Origin: Phytomonas francai
Lineage: Eukaryota > Euglenozoa > Kinetoplastea > Trypanosomatida > Trypanosomatidae
Assembly: GCA_001766655.1 (NCBI GenBank)
Contig: MJCC01000001.1
Location: forward strand, 239,003 to 303,002
Reading direction: 5' to 3'
Length of the DNA stretch: 64,000 bases
Shown here: piece by piece, positions 30,019 to 40,721 of the stretch
How positions within the stretch are numbered: position 1 is the stretch's first letter
Layout: every line of letters begins with the position of its first letter
Made by a program: the position numbers and the translations under genes
The notes under the pieces: model-generated
Database searches by the model: none
The model's input: only the letters and a program-made list of their open reading frames with translations
Told to the model about the DNA's origin: nothing

Positions 30019-33000
30019 ATGCGTATGAATCATTCTGAAGGACATGACGTCACGTTAATCAATAGTACACCTAGTAGTGTTGAGGTGGCGCTAGTGCTTT
30101 GCGAACGCGCTCTTCAGAGATTTCCCACGAAGTATTACATCAACCCTGCGTATTCTGCGACACTTTATGCATGGTACATACAAAAAGTGGCATTTATTAA
30201 TCTGATACGTAAAACGGAGAACGACGACGAAAAGGAGATTATAAGAGATGGCAATGCACAACGAGAAGTTAAAGGTCGTGCTAATAAGGAGTTTGGAGGA
30301 GGCATGACTTCCAGAAATAGAAAGGTGGTATCGAGCGAAAGGGTCAATCAGAATAAGAGTGAGATTGACTTTTTTCAAGCTTACCAGGCAGTCTATACCC
30401 ACGGCTCCTGTGAGACAATGTTTTCAGCTGATCAAACTAACGGTATCGATCTAGAAGAGCAGAACCAAGAAGTTCAACAAGGACGACAACAAGATGATGC
30501 CACTACGGTGCAGAGCGGCGACGAACTAATGTTTTCATCCCAACCCCAACCCAATCCATCGATGCTAGATTTTCCCACTGAAGTACCTTGTAATTCGGGA
30601 TTTCGCCTAATTCTCAGTTTGCTTCTAGCGTGTACCTCCCACAGCGATGAGTTGTGCATTGACGTCTGTCGTACCCTGGTGGAGCTGTTTTATGCGTCTT
30701 CAATCTCGCTAGGGAACCTCGCAGTGCCTATCATTGACCATATGGCGATGCATGCCCCGGGGGAGCACCACACGAATGTTGACGTGTTGGTCCTTACAGA
30801 GCAATTTTTTAATTTAAAGCTTGACGAGGAGTCGGCGTTGTTGGCGCTCGGAAATGCGACGCAGAGCTTCATTGTGTGGATGACCGTCTCCTGGTCCTGT
30901 GCGTCATACGAACACCAAACTAGGCTCAGCGCACAGGTTTCCCAGTGGGTTTCATGCCTTTCGAAGATATTAAGCTCGATGGATGGAAGAAAAGAGGATT
31001 CGGCGCGCTCGTTCGCGGTGTGGGTGAAGACTGCAGCGCGGGAGTACCCACTGCCACGGTACTGTGATGTAAAAAGTATTATGATGCAAAACCAATTAAA
31101 CACTAACTCCGGGTCGGGTGACACGTCGAACGTGGTGAGGGCTTCCCAGATTTTGCGCGACATCTTTGAGGGACACGCGACGGATGGGATAGATATGTTG
31201 GAGTCGCTATTTACACGGGCAGGAACATCGCATCTACCCGACAACTACGTCTCCAAACTACTCGCGATGCAGGGATCTGCCGTGGTGACCTTGGTGCCGC
31301 GCCAGGAGCTTCTGAATCACGGATCACGGCTCACCCTCTTCAACATCACCTGCGGCATGCTTGCCTACGTTGCGTTTTACATTTCTCTTCGCTCCTTCGA
31401 CACCGCACAGCAGTGCGCAGGTCTCGCGATCAAGGTTGGGCAGCAGCTTCACTCCAACCACATCCTCGCGCTCGCGCATTACTGCAGTTTTGTGGTGCAG
31501 ATGAACAGCGGCCGGGCGTCAGAGGCCGCCGACAGCATCTCCATCGCCCTGCACCTCAGTGCCGCTGAGGAGGTCCCCCCCGCCGCCTCGGAGCACCTCC
31601 CAATCAGCGGCATTTGCTACGCGAATGCGGCAGAGCTGCTGCTGTTTTTCCCAGGCGTCGTTAACGGTTCTCTTCGCTCGGCGCTGAGCGTGGGCCTCAC
31701 CGCGCGCAGGCAACACCGCACAGACGCCATCGAGGAAAACGAAGCAAGCAGCGAGGGCGGCATCGCCGGAGCCCCCCCAGGCGCGGGAGGGGAAAGAGGG
31801 GCCCCGACGACAACGGCGGCGAATTCCCGTATGGAGGCTGTGCAGACCATCGCCCAGACGGCCCGCCATGCGCTGGGGATGTTCGAGATCGAAGCGCTGC
31901 TGCGCCCGACACGCGCGAACGCGTGGATCGACGTCGTGGCTTCGCTCTCCCGCGAGACGCTGCGGATAGCGGGATCGATATACGGGATGACGACCCCATC
32001 CCGCGCCCTGGACGCTGCTGCCATGCGGCAGCTCCTGGTGTATCTTGAGGAGGAAAGCGAGGTGCACTGGATCCCGACGTCCATTCGGCCGCCTCTCGTG
32101 CTTCTTGCAGAGATGGTACGCCACACCGCGCATAAAATGCTCGCAATGCAGGGTGGCCGCGCCTGGCATCTCACTCTACGCGAGCACGGACCCCTCCACC
32201 TCGTCTACCAGTTCCTGCGCGGCGTTCAGCAGCACTACGGCAAAGAAGGACTGCAGATGGCAACGGAGAACGTTTTTTTTGGCGCCTCACTGCGGTACGT
32301 GCAGGGGTGCTGGCTGGCACGCAACGGGTTCGTGGCCGCCGCGTACGACCTCCTTGAAGCCACCGCCTATTTTATTTATACCCTAGCCGGTGTACCGAAT
32401 AAAAATGAAAGAGGTAAAATGGCAAGTGAAATTGGCCTCTCGTCGGATGCTACGAGTAACGAATCCGGCGCTTTCAATAAAAGCTACGAAAAACTACTCG
32501 CTTTGTATATCCAGAAAACCTCTACGGGTCAATCGAAAGGGCGCTTTTTCTGGCCATCGGATCTCCTCCTCCTTCTTGCCGATATTCAACACAAGCGTGG
32601 CGAACTAGCGCTCTACGCAGGCTACTCCGAAGCTATTGACGACATGGCTGAGGTGCTAAATATCATCAGCTCGAGCTGCAGCTTTGTCTATGGTACCCTG
32701 GTATCACAACTCTTACAGTTAATGAGCCTCCAGCAGCGCTTTGACTTCAGTGGAATTCTACAGCACTCGGTAACGCTATTGAAGTCTGTCGAGAAGATCG
32801 GTTTTCCCCATCTTGCCGATAGCATACGCGTTCGACAAGCCACGACTCTGCGCTGCGCTGGGCGGTGGATGGAAACGTTGGAGTTGCTCGAAGAGTTCAG
32901 CAATGCGCCACCAATTTTTGAACCATGGCAGCTGCTCACACGGTTGACAGCCGGATCTGAGACACTGCTTTCATCCACGGCCTTTCTACCACCCACCGAC

Positions 33001-33414
33001 GCGGTAACAACCATGACAACCGATATGGTGGTGCAATTTTTGCACGAGGGAATTCGAGAGCTCCGGGTTAGAGGTTACCTGGGAACGTTTGAGGAAGTGC
33101 TGCAGCGACATTTCTCATCAAAAAACGGGATAAAGAATGAGTCGGTCGGTGTTTCTCTACACGAACTGCTTAGCATCCATGCTTCAGCGGCCCGTTCCAT
33201 CGAAGTCTTTCTTTCAAGTAGTACTCTAGATTCACGCAACACCTCTTTAGATCAAAGTTCAGTCAAAAACTGCATGAGTAAACTAGCTGAATTGCTGTGT
33301 GAAAGACATCAATTGTGTTATGTGCATGAGTGTCTTGTTCAGAGAGGAGCCTTGGAAATTTGTGAGATGCTGCTTAAGGGTGAGCTTGGAACATCTGATA
33401 TTTTAACCACCTGA
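30019..33414 (+). CDS. Large TPR-type helical protein, APC5-like
   Basis: 1,131 residues, all helical by composition. The segment near residues 434-527 (LTLFNITCGMLAYVAFYISL, SFDTAQQCAGLAIKVGQQL, HILALAHYCSFVVQMNSGR) has the TPR signature of anaphase-promoting-complex subunit 5, where a loop region is followed by repeats with the A-L-x-x-A pattern. The last 250 residues contain further TPR-like pairs (LLLLADIQHKRGELALYAG, ALRCAGRW-like units). A low-complexity stretch near residues 574-600 is Gly/Ala/Glu-rich. If correct it would scaffold the ubiquitin ligase that drives mitotic exit. It is longer than human APC5 (about 755). Alternatives are other TPR scaffolds. Confidence 0.5.
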   Translation: MRMNHSEGHDVTLINSTPSSVEVALVLCERALQRFPTKYYINPAYSATLYAWYIQKVAFINLIRKTENDDEKEIIRDGNAQREVKGRANKEFGGGMTSRNRKVVSSERVNQNKSEIDFFQAYQAVYTHGSCETMFSADQTNGIDLEEQNQEVQQGRQQDDATTVQSGDELMFSSQPQPNPSMLDFPTEVPCNSGFRLILSLLLACTSHSDELCIDVCRTLVELFYASSISLGNLAVPIIDHMAMHAPGEHHTNVDVLVLTEQFFNLKLDEESALLALGNATQSFIVWMTVSWSCASYEHQTRLSAQVSQWVSCLSKILSSMDGRKEDSARSFAVWVKTAAREYPLPRYCDVKSIMMQNQLNTNSGSGDTSNVVRASQILRDIFEGHATDGIDMLESLFTRAGTSHLPDNYVSKLLAMQGSAVVTLVPRQELLNHGSRLTLFNITCGMLAYVAFYISLRSFDTAQQCAGLAIKVGQQLHSNHILALAHYCSFVVQMNSGRASEAADSISIALHLSAAEEVPPAASEHLPISGICYANAAELLLFFPGVVNGSLRSALSVGLTARRQHRTDAIEENEASSEGGIAGAPPGAGGERGAPTTTAANSRMEAVQTIAQTARHALGMFEIEALLRPTRANAWIDVVASLSRETLRIAGSIYGMTTPSRALDAAAMRQLLVYLEEESEVHWIPTSIRPPLVLLAEMVRHTAHKMLAMQGGRAWHLTLREHGPLHLVYQFLRGVQQHYGKEGLQMATENVFFGASLRYVQGCWLARNGFVAAAYDLLEATAYFIYTLAGVPNKNERGKMASEIGLSSDATSNESGAFNKSYEKLLALYIQKTSTGQSKGRFFWPSDLLLLLADIQHKRGELALYAGYSEAIDDMAEVLNIISSSCSFVYGTLVSQLLQLMSLQQRFDFSGILQHSVTLLKSVEKIGFPHLADSIRVRQATTLRCAGRWMETLELLEEFSNAPPIFEPWQLLTRLTAGSETLLSSTAFLPPTDAVTTMTTDMVVQFLHEGIRELRVRGYLGTFEEVLQRHFSSKNGIKNESVGVSLHELLSIHASAARSIEVFLSSSTLDSRNTSLDQSSVKNCMSKLAELLCERHQLCYVHECLVQRGALEICEMLLKGELGTSDILTT

Positions 33415-33765
33415 GAATAACGCAAAGCAGGTTCAAAAATTTAGAAAGTATTTTCATATTCTCAAAAACAAGGGCGAGGGAAAAATTGCATGCATAAAGT
33501 TAAAATGGTGCATATATATATATATATATATATATACATTTATACATATATATATATATATATACATAATTTCAAATCCTGTGCAGACTTTCATAGGCTA
33601 ATACAAAGGGGTGATACATAAATTGATTTAATTAATTGCTTACCTCGTCTATAGTAGAAACAATTTGGTGGAATGGAGAGGAAAAAATGCTAAAATAACT
33701 ACCCTTTCTCTAACATTCTACCGTCTTTAAGACACTTTCACACGTATTCGTGCCAAAAGAAAGAA
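33415..33765. repeat. Spacer with paired TA microsatellites
   Basis: TA-dinucleotide runs at about 33513-33537 and 33546-33567, broken by CATTTATACA, make an AT-rich tract likely to be polymorphic. A pyrimidine run near 33700-33715 precedes the next gene. Confidence 0.65.
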
Positions 33766-34170
33766 ATGGAACAAGGAAACCTTAGCGAGGTTGCCAAGAA
33801 AGCCTTGGAATTTCGCCGACGCTACTATCAGTGCCTTGACGACCCTGAACAGCGTGTAAACATTGTTAATCTTTACGCCCCGAACGTTCCAAACCTGTGC
33901 GAGTGGAATGGTCACCTCTTAGCAGACCAAAATTACATTCAGCAGTACATTAACCAACTCCCTAAGACGACACATCAGATTGACACTGTCGACGCCCAAC
34001 CGTTACCAGGGAACGAGAAAGCCGATTCTTTTATTATGACAGTTCATGGTATAGTGACCTACGACAGAGAACATCGGCGTGAATTCTTTCAGAGATTTGT
34101 GATACGCTCTATCAACAACAAATATTATATTATCAATGACTACTATCGATGGCTTTCAGAAAAGAACTAA
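33766..34170 (+). CDS. NTF2-like mRNA export factor (NXT1/p15/Mtr2 type)
   Basis: 134 residues, the size of a single NTF2 fold. An N-terminal helix (AKKALEFRRRYYQCL), then LYAPNVPNLCEWNGHLL, YINQLPKTTHQIDTVDAQPLP, and the final strands (VHGIVTYD, FFQRFVIRSI, YYIINDYYRWL). The WNG tripeptide and the DxQP segment point to NXT1/p15, the partner of the mRNA exporter TAP/Mex67, rather than to the Ran-GDP carrier NTF2. In kinetoplastids an Mtr2-like partner of Mex67 is known. Heterodimerisation with a Mex67 homologue at the nuclear pore is the expected role. Confidence 0.8.
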   Translation: MEQGNLSEVAKKALEFRRRYYQCLDDPEQRVNIVNLYAPNVPNLCEWNGHLLADQNYIQQYINQLPKTTHQIDTVDAQPLPGNEKADSFIMTVHGIVTYDREHRREFFQRFVIRSINNKYYIINDYYRWLSEKN

Positions 34171-34746
34171 GAATATATACCACTTGTGTTGACGTTGTAT
34201 AACATTTGGCTCATATATATATATACATATATATATGTATAGGTATAGGTATATGGGTACGTGTGTACATGAAACTGAACCTTCAAGCAATATCTGCTAT
34301 GGTTATTTTCTACTTTTGGGAGTTGGAACATCTGAGTTTGTTCATATGAGCTATGAAAGAGTGAAAATTCGTTTACGGTGATCTGTCGTTTAAATAAATA
34401 TCATTTGCAATAATGCTGACATCATTCTTCATGTTTGCTTCATAGAAGATAATTGTATAAAGGAGAGTAAAACCTATTCAACACATTCCTATGCATACAA
34501 AGGAAAGAAGGAAACATAAATAAGTTAGAGGAAATAATAAGAGAAGACATGTGTGTTTGTGTGTGTGTGTGTGCGAAATAAAAAAGAGCTACGTTCAAAC
34601 GTTTAAGGCAAAAGTTTATGCACATATATAGATATGTATATTTTCCCCTATTTTTCCCACATCAAATAATAGATTTCCTAAAGATAACACAACAATAACC
34701 AAAGTGAATACAACAGAAATAATAATCGATACGCATTGTCGAGACT
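34171..34746. repeat. Spacer with TA and TG microsatellites
   Basis: A TA/CA-rich run at about 34215-34265 and a TG run at about 34550-34573 stand in AT-rich sequence. No gene seen. TTTTCCCCTATTTTTCCCAC near 34640-34660 is a likely pyrimidine tract for the next gene. Confidence 0.6.
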
Positions 34747-35178
34747 ATGAAGTTCTTATCCTTTATCACACTCGTAACATTCCTGATCTATCACTTGGGT
34801 ACTACTGCAGCCGCGCACCCACCCGCTTCAGATATGACTCGTGTTGTCGAGCTCACACCTGAAAACTTTGATAACTACGTCAATCCTGAAGCTGGTCGAT
34901 ACACATTTGTACTATATTGTGCTTCGTGGGCACGATCGTGCATACAAGTGAGCGAGGTATGGGATATCTTCTCCATAAGTCAATCCAAAAAGAAACTACG
35001 GGAAATCTTTACTGCTGCCCGTGTAGACGCAAAAAAATACCCGAAGCTGGCAAAACGTATGAACATAAACTCCTTTCCAACTATGAAATATTATACACCT
35101 GACTTTCCAGATGGATTAGAGTATCATGGGCAACGAGAGGTAGCATTGCTGGATAGCTTTGTGTTTCAGTTTTCCTAA
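34747..35178 (+). CDS. Secreted thioredoxin-like protein with degenerate active site
   Basis: 143 residues: signal peptide (FLSFITLVTFLIYHLG, then AAA) and one thioredoxin fold. The active-site position reads SWARSC, so the first catalytic Cys is replaced by Ala and only the second remains. The cis-proline motif FPTMKYY, RVDAKKYPKLAKRM and GLEYHGQREV align with copy 2 of the tandem genes at 15934, so it is a diverged member of the same family. With one cysteine it cannot run the usual dithiol exchange, though a monothiol, chaperone or binding role is possible. No ER retention signal is seen (ends FQFS). Confidence 0.82.
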   Translation: MKFLSFITLVTFLIYHLGTTAAAHPPASDMTRVVELTPENFDNYVNPEAGRYTFVLYCASWARSCIQVSEVWDIFSISQSKKKLREIFTAARVDAKKYPKLAKRMNINSFPTMKYYTPDFPDGLEYHGQREVALLDSFVFQFS

Positions 35179-35629
35179 CCATAAGTAGACTTGAAAATTA
35201 TCAGATTTTTTATTTTTATTTTTAGCAATAATTTACTGGATGTATATAAATATAGTGACAATGTCAAAATTCTATTTATTCTTAGCATGATGTTTTCCGT
35301 GTGTTTTTTTTTCGGGGGGGGGGGGGGAGTCGAAATCTTGGTTGAGTGTATTTTTATTTTATAAATCCTCTGCATTGTTTATGTTCATTAGGTGCACAAC
35401 AGTTTCAAAGTAAATCGAGATCCATAGTTAACCTAATGTTTTTTCTACCATTGTCCAAGGTATTTTCCCACACGCGAAAGCTTATGCGCTCTGATCGTCT
35501 GTTTTTTCCCGAATTCGAATATTGTCTGTTCTCTCTTTGAAAAAGATTTATATCCCTTTTTTATCCTCCCTTTCTATTACAAAGCATTTAAAATAATAAT
35601 AGATAAAAAGCTTAATCTGTGAAAGAATC
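35179..35629. other. Intergenic spacer with poly-G run
   Basis: AT-rich with a T run then G run at about 35306-35327. No gene seen. T/C-rich sequence near 35550-35578 may serve the next gene. Confidence 0.5.
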
Positions 35630-36109
35630 ATGAGTATTTCAGATTCGCGTAGATCCTCTCGATGCAATTTGCAACTTGAAAACGACGAGGTTGTAACTGT
35701 TTCTTTTCCTGTTAATCTCAGGCGTGTAGTAAGATGTCTAAGCTGTGAAACTGCTGAGATATGCTCCTACTACAGGCAGGGCGACACGACTAACCAACCC
35801 TCACCCCTTTCAAACTCTATACGTAAATTTCACTCGCGCAGGGGCCTCGCTATTAACCAGGTTGGCTCTCTGATTGAAATGCCTAAAAGGCCAATCAGCG
35901 GCAACATGCGCGCAGAGGTTTCCTCATACGAATTTCCAAATGATTTTTCATGGTCCTCAACCAACACAAAAGCTAGTGACTATGTGCTGGGTTGTAGTAG
36001 AGGCCACACTCCTACGCGACGCCAATCCTCCACTAAAAGCGACCATACGCCGTACAAGAACCCGAAGTACACCACCTATCATTTGCCCCCCCTGCCGCAC
36101 TCTGAGTAG
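35630..36109 (+). CDS. Unrecognised small protein, Ser/Arg-rich
   Basis: 159 residues from ATG. Composition is Ser/Arg/Asn/Pro-rich and mostly disordered; no transmembrane segment. A Cys cluster (CLSCETAEIC near residue 36) might bind metal. The C-terminus ends in a Pro-rich YHLPPLPHSE. I recognise no family. Its GC content is above that of the flanking spacers, which supports coding, but it could be a fast-evolving kinetoplastid-specific protein. Confidence 0.5.
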   Translation: MSISDSRRSSRCNLQLENDEVVTVSFPVNLRRVVRCLSCETAEICSYYRQGDTTNQPSPLSNSIRKFHSRRGLAINQVGSLIEMPKRPISGNMRAEVSSYEFPNDFSWSSTNTKASDYVLGCSRGHTPTRRQSSTKSDHTPYKNPKYTTYHLPPLPHSE

Positions 36110-37546
36110 AGGTAAATAGACAGAGACGAATCCCCTGCACCATAAATACCTTACCCCACTTCCCAGTCACCAAACATCGTAACGGAAGAAATAAAGGAGA
36201 GTAGCTTTTCAAATGATTATGCAAAACCTTTTACGTCCGTATAAAAGAATGAGTTGTACATCAAAGACACATTAAAAGCCCAATGGAGATTAAAGATGAA
36301 ACTCACAAGTTCCACATTATTCATGAGTGGTAAGCGTCCTTCTGTTAATTTATCCGCAATGTGCGTTGTACCGGGTAAAAAGGTATGCTATAGGTCACAC
36401 TCACTCAAAAACGAATGTTAAGCGATTTATATTTTAAGCACCAGCTTCGATATAAAAGAAATCAAAAAATCGGTGAACATTATTTTGGAAGATCCTAATT
36501 AAACACATGTACTTCTTTACTCTTCAGAAATCTGAAATGCGTCACTTCTGGTAACTGACGGGGAAAAAGCTATCCGTAGAAATTCATACGCATATAAATA
36601 CCGAAATGTGGTGTAAACTTAGGAAAAGATACTAATATTAACTTAAAATGATTTTTGTTTATTTTACTATTGTTCCATTGACTGTTGTTACTCATATTAT
36701 CCCCCCCCATACAAATATAAAATTCATACGTTTCATAGGGTTATTGCTAGTTTCCAATGAGTTTGTTCCTGTAAACTTTCTCTGCATACCAAAAGAGATC
36801 GTTATGTTCTATAGTTATATATATATATTTATTTATTTATTTATTTTAAAAGGGTTATTATTCATCCACCCTAATTTTAAGTTCTCTTGTGGTTTATGGA
36901 TTTTTTTAAGTTGGCATCTTTAATAATACTCCTTTTAGACTTTTTAATATTTAATTTTTAGGGAGTAAAACAAGTCGGAGTCAGAATAGCAGATATTGTC
37001 TATGAAAGCTATAGTATCTGTAAGTAGAAGATATATGTATGTTCATTCTTTAATCATAGTTTAGGTTTCTTTATACATACTGTAATCGAATTAAATTGCA
37101 CTAGCTTTTAGTTTCAAGTGTATATGTTCATCTATGATTTCTATTTCACAGCCTCTTTGTATTTCTTTACTTCTTAACAAATCATTCTTCAAAAAAACGT
37201 TTATGTCCAAACAAAGGAGGGGAAGCATTTCGATATGCATAACTTCTTTACCCTTTTGAATAACAACCATAGGAGAGAGGAAAAAATATTACATGTTTAT
37301 TACTGAAGTTTCTTCTGGAAAAAAGCACTAAATATTATATTTTCTAAATGCATTAAATATAAATATGTTTTTTCACCATTGTATCATCATTCTATCTGTT
37401 CTGCATAAAATACCAAAAAAAAAGGGAAACCTATTGGCACACACACAAAAAAAAACACTTCATTACAGGCACTCTGCATTTAAAACTTTATATACATATC
37501 ACCTTCCTTCATTTTTTAAAGAATCTAATAGATCCATCACACATAT
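36110..37546. other. Long gene-free spacer of about 1.4 kb
   Basis: AT-rich throughout. It has a TA/TTTA repeat at about 36815-36845 and A/T runs. A 91-codon frame at 36648 is hydrophobic from T-rich sequence alone and is not supported. I found no tRNA or snoRNA signature. Confidence 0.5.
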
Positions 37547-38776
37547 ATGATGGCAGGTTTAACAGATTACAAGGATACATCGAGCATTGGATACAGTGAA
37601 AAAAATGGTTTCGCAAGTGACAGTGACAGTGATAGTGATATACACGAAAGCGTGGATACTCTTGTTAACGGTACCAGTTACAGTATAAAGGATCCTAAGG
37701 AACTACCCACCCGATCAGACCATCGCCACCCTCCCTGTGCTACAGCCGCTACCACGTCTCCCACCCTCCTGGGGTCCGCTGGACGAAAAAAGCGAAGCCC
37801 CTCCGTCACTACCCCGCGTACCGAGATAATTTTTGGAAAAATATTCTCCGCAAAAGGCGCAGAACTTGGAGAACGTCTTTTGAGGATCGCGCGAGGTGGT
37901 GCGACGCCACTCCAACGCGTCGCCGCGCGAAGGCAGTTGGTATCCCTCGGAGGCCCCTACGCTGTCCTTGGCCGCGGGAGTCCATTCTCCGTCTGGATGC
38001 GCCCGTCGCCTCTTAATCATAACGTTATTGCACTACAAATGCAACGCTCTCGCTTCTGCAACGAATTGGAAGAACAAAGTCGAAATGGTACTACGTTGAA
38101 GAAGAGAATTACGATGCCGCGGGTGTTGCGGGAGGGAGCATTGTGGAAAAGCCGATGCACTTCGCCCCGTACTCGCATCCCTCCAGACGCCACAAATCTG
38201 TTTTCTATGGAAGCTTCGTACTCAGAAAAATTCCGAAATCACAGGTGCATTTATCCCCTCACCCCCGGTGAGTGCTTTGCGGTATCACTCTTGGCCATGG
38301 AATATAGCGAAGAAGATGAGGATGCCCATACTGTAGATCTAGGTGCTTCTTTACTTTCTTGCACTCGGCAAGAGTCATCCTCGAATTTGATATGCTTGAC
38401 CGAAGAACACTACGTAATCGACAAAGCAGGCACTGGGAAGGAGCCGATGAGAGGCGCAGTCAACGAGTTTATATCGCCATATGATAGCCACTACCACTAC
38501 CCTTCCATTAGTCATCAAGATTCGTTAAAGAATTGCTTGTTGAAACGCCCTCGCAAGGGGTTCTCAGACACCGAAACGACTCACTTCTCAACTGAACTTA
38601 GCCATAAATCGCGTGTGGCTAGAAAATTAGATTATTCTATTTCGTATGATAAGAAAGAATATGCAGGGCCGTTGGTGTCCGAATCCCCGTCTGCATCTCT
38701 TACTGCCACTGTTATAGAGCGACAGAATTATAGAATTTTACAGAATAAGTTAAATTTTTTATCTATAAATTACTAA
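37547..38776 (+). CDS. Unrecognised Ser-rich protein
   Basis: 409 residues from ATG. A short Ser-Asp repeat (ASDSDSDSDIHE, residues about 23-34) at the N-terminus is a likely casein-kinase-2 type site. A more ordered basic region lies near residues 86-175 (GKIFSAKGAELGERLLRIAR, TPLQRVAARRQLVSL, YAVLGRGSPFSVWMRPSP). The rest is disordered. No catalytic motif or membrane segment is seen. The central region is the best target for a profile search. Confidence 0.6.
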   Translation: MMAGLTDYKDTSSIGYSEKNGFASDSDSDSDIHESVDTLVNGTSYSIKDPKELPTRSDHRHPPCATAATTSPTLLGSAGRKKRSPSVTTPRTEIIFGKIFSAKGAELGERLLRIARGGATPLQRVAARRQLVSLGGPYAVLGRGSPFSVWMRPSPLNHNVIALQMQRSRFCNELEEQSRNGTTLKKRITMPRVLREGALWKSRCTSPRTRIPPDATNLFSMEASYSEKFRNHRCIYPLTPGECFAVSLLAMEYSEEDEDAHTVDLGASLLSCTRQESSSNLICLTEEHYVIDKAGTGKEPMRGAVNEFISPYDSHYHYPSISHQDSLKNCLLKRPRKGFSDTETTHFSTELSHKSRVARKLDYSISYDKKEYAGPLVSESPSASLTATVIERQNYRILQNKLNFLSINY

Positions 38777-40397
38777 ATTTCAGAACCATAGAAACTCATC
38801 ACTCAAAACTTTAACGTATAAATTGCTCCGTTATGCGTTTGTTTATATATACTAAACTCTGCGAAAACTATTGATCAGGAAAGAATACATTAACAGGGAA
38901 TTCTATGAGTGGGAATAATATATCTATCTTATATTCAAGAGAAATAAGTGGGCAACTAAGCTTTTTATTATACAGTTTAAAGCTTTTTGACATGCGTAAT
39001 AAAATATACCGTTCCTAATCGTAGATGCTCATTCGCTTTGCAACTTGTATATTATCATGGATCATCTAAATACTCTACAAACTGAACTGTTTAGTCACAT
39101 ATTTTATGCCTTCGGGGTTTTTTCCAGAGGGAAGGGTGATATAAAGTTCCCCTGTCCCTGTATCACATTTCGCATATTAAATCCGCTATTTGTATCACAC
39201 TTGATTCAATTTTACTTGTGTTACTTACTGTGAATATATGGCTTTTCCTTTACGCCTCAAAGGTCCGTTTTTTTTTTTTAATGAACTCTATCCTTTAAGA
39301 TCGTTTCCCTTTTAGCTAACTTGATTTTATCATCCCTTTATGTACTTCTTTACGTCTTTGCATTTTAAACACCATCAAGCTAATCTTCGACATTTTATCC
39401 TTTGAGTAGAAAGACCCCCACTATAAGACAAAGATTTTGTTACAATCCTCTCCATACAGTAAGGCTTGCGGCACTCTCATGAATGATACAGCAGCACCCA
39501 TAACCAACAGCATCATGACTTTACTAAAAGGCATTACTGAGAATAACATTTCGTCTTGAACGATCTCGCCTCTGCTCTTGCAGGATTTCCTCCACTATCA
39601 TAACCTAACACGGCTGCCTTCTTCGTATTTTTCAGACTTGCAGAGATTTTTTTTGCTTCATTAATAGATCAGTGCAAAATTTTAACAAAACTCTTTAGTT
39701 GAAAACCCATTAGGAAAAATGCCTTTGAGGCATAAAAAAAGATCCAACTGCGGGGACGCATGTGTCTTTAAATCTCTCAGCCTACTTTAAGATATATATA
39801 TATAGACGACAGGAAGGCATCTCACAGATTTGAAGAACTATTTCAGATTAAAACGATTTCATCTGCATTTTTGTTTTTTTCGAAGAATATTTTCCCTCAA
39901 AAATGTAAAGGCTGCTTGACTTTGTATTTCCTTTCTTAAACTCTTTTGTGAATGTAATATGATGTTCAAACCTTTAAACAAGGATAAACCTGAGGAAGGA
40001 GTCTTTTATACGGTAGAATCGATTTAAGACACTGAGAAGCTGTTTTCCTTAGCCCAGATAAGCTACGTTTGAAAAACTATTAAAATGTAATTTATTCCCT
40101 TTAGTATTCGGTGGTCTGTGGCGCAACTGAAGTATTGAACCAATTATTCATCACAGTGGGTTATTTTATAGAATTACATTGATGCAACTGCGATGATATT
40201 GAGAAACAAGGAGAAATTCAAACCATGTAGAATTTAGTTGCTTATTATTGATAATATTTCATAGTCATGCGCTGCCGCTAGACCCAACGCCGCCTGTACG
40301 CAAGTGTCTCCCTCCGTTTGTTCATTCTCTCCGTCAGGATGCCAAGGCCTAATGCGTGCGATAGGGAAGGAGCTCTTCGAGGGAAAAGGGGACGCAA
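38777..40397. other. Long gene-free spacer ending at a composition boundary
   Basis: AT-rich and without supported genes to about 40255, with a T run near 39270-39280. At about 40255-40270 the base composition shifts abruptly to GC-rich. The last 130 bases have pyrimidine stretches (40308-40345) before the next start. Confidence 0.55.
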
Positions 40398-40721
40398 ATG
40401 GAGGAGAAGCGGGCACGTTATGCGGGATATGGCGGCGCATTTCCCATTGGCCCCCTTCAGGCGGTGAGGGATGCTCTTCGCAGCGTGTATCGCAAGTCGA
40501 AGGGTGCCTGCCAAGCGGAGAGCGCCCCCTGCCCGTGTGGTCTTCAATACCCCCCTCCCCCCCCTCCCTATCCCCTCCGCACATGCATGGAATGGGCTCG
40601 GTGGAGAGAACCATTCGAGGGTTGCGGCTTAGCCTCCTACTCTTGCCCTCGCTGCGTGACTGAAATTCTGTTTGCCAAACGGGGCAAGGCGGTGGGGCGA
40701 GAAGGAGCTCGGTTAGTTTGA
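40398..40721 (+). CDS. Small Cys-rich protein, unrecognised
   Basis: 107 residues from ATG. It begins MEEKRARYAGYGGAFPIGP and continues with a helix (LQAVRDALRSVYRKSK), a Pro-rich middle, and cysteines at CPCG, TCMEW, EGCG and SYSCPRC. The pattern of Cys pairs suggests a metal site or disulfides as in small mitochondrial proteins. It is the first gene of the GC-rich block. Another frame over the same bases also stays open, so support is from composition only. Confidence 0.45.
   Translation: MEEKRARYAGYGGAFPIGPLQAVRDALRSVYRKSKGACQAESAPCPCGLQYPPPPPPYPLRTCMEWARWREPFEGCGLASYSCPRCVTEILFAKRGKAVGREGARLV

Noticed and set aside
39045..39233. 62-codon + frame in the long spacer
   Set aside because: Short, AT-rich, no motif.
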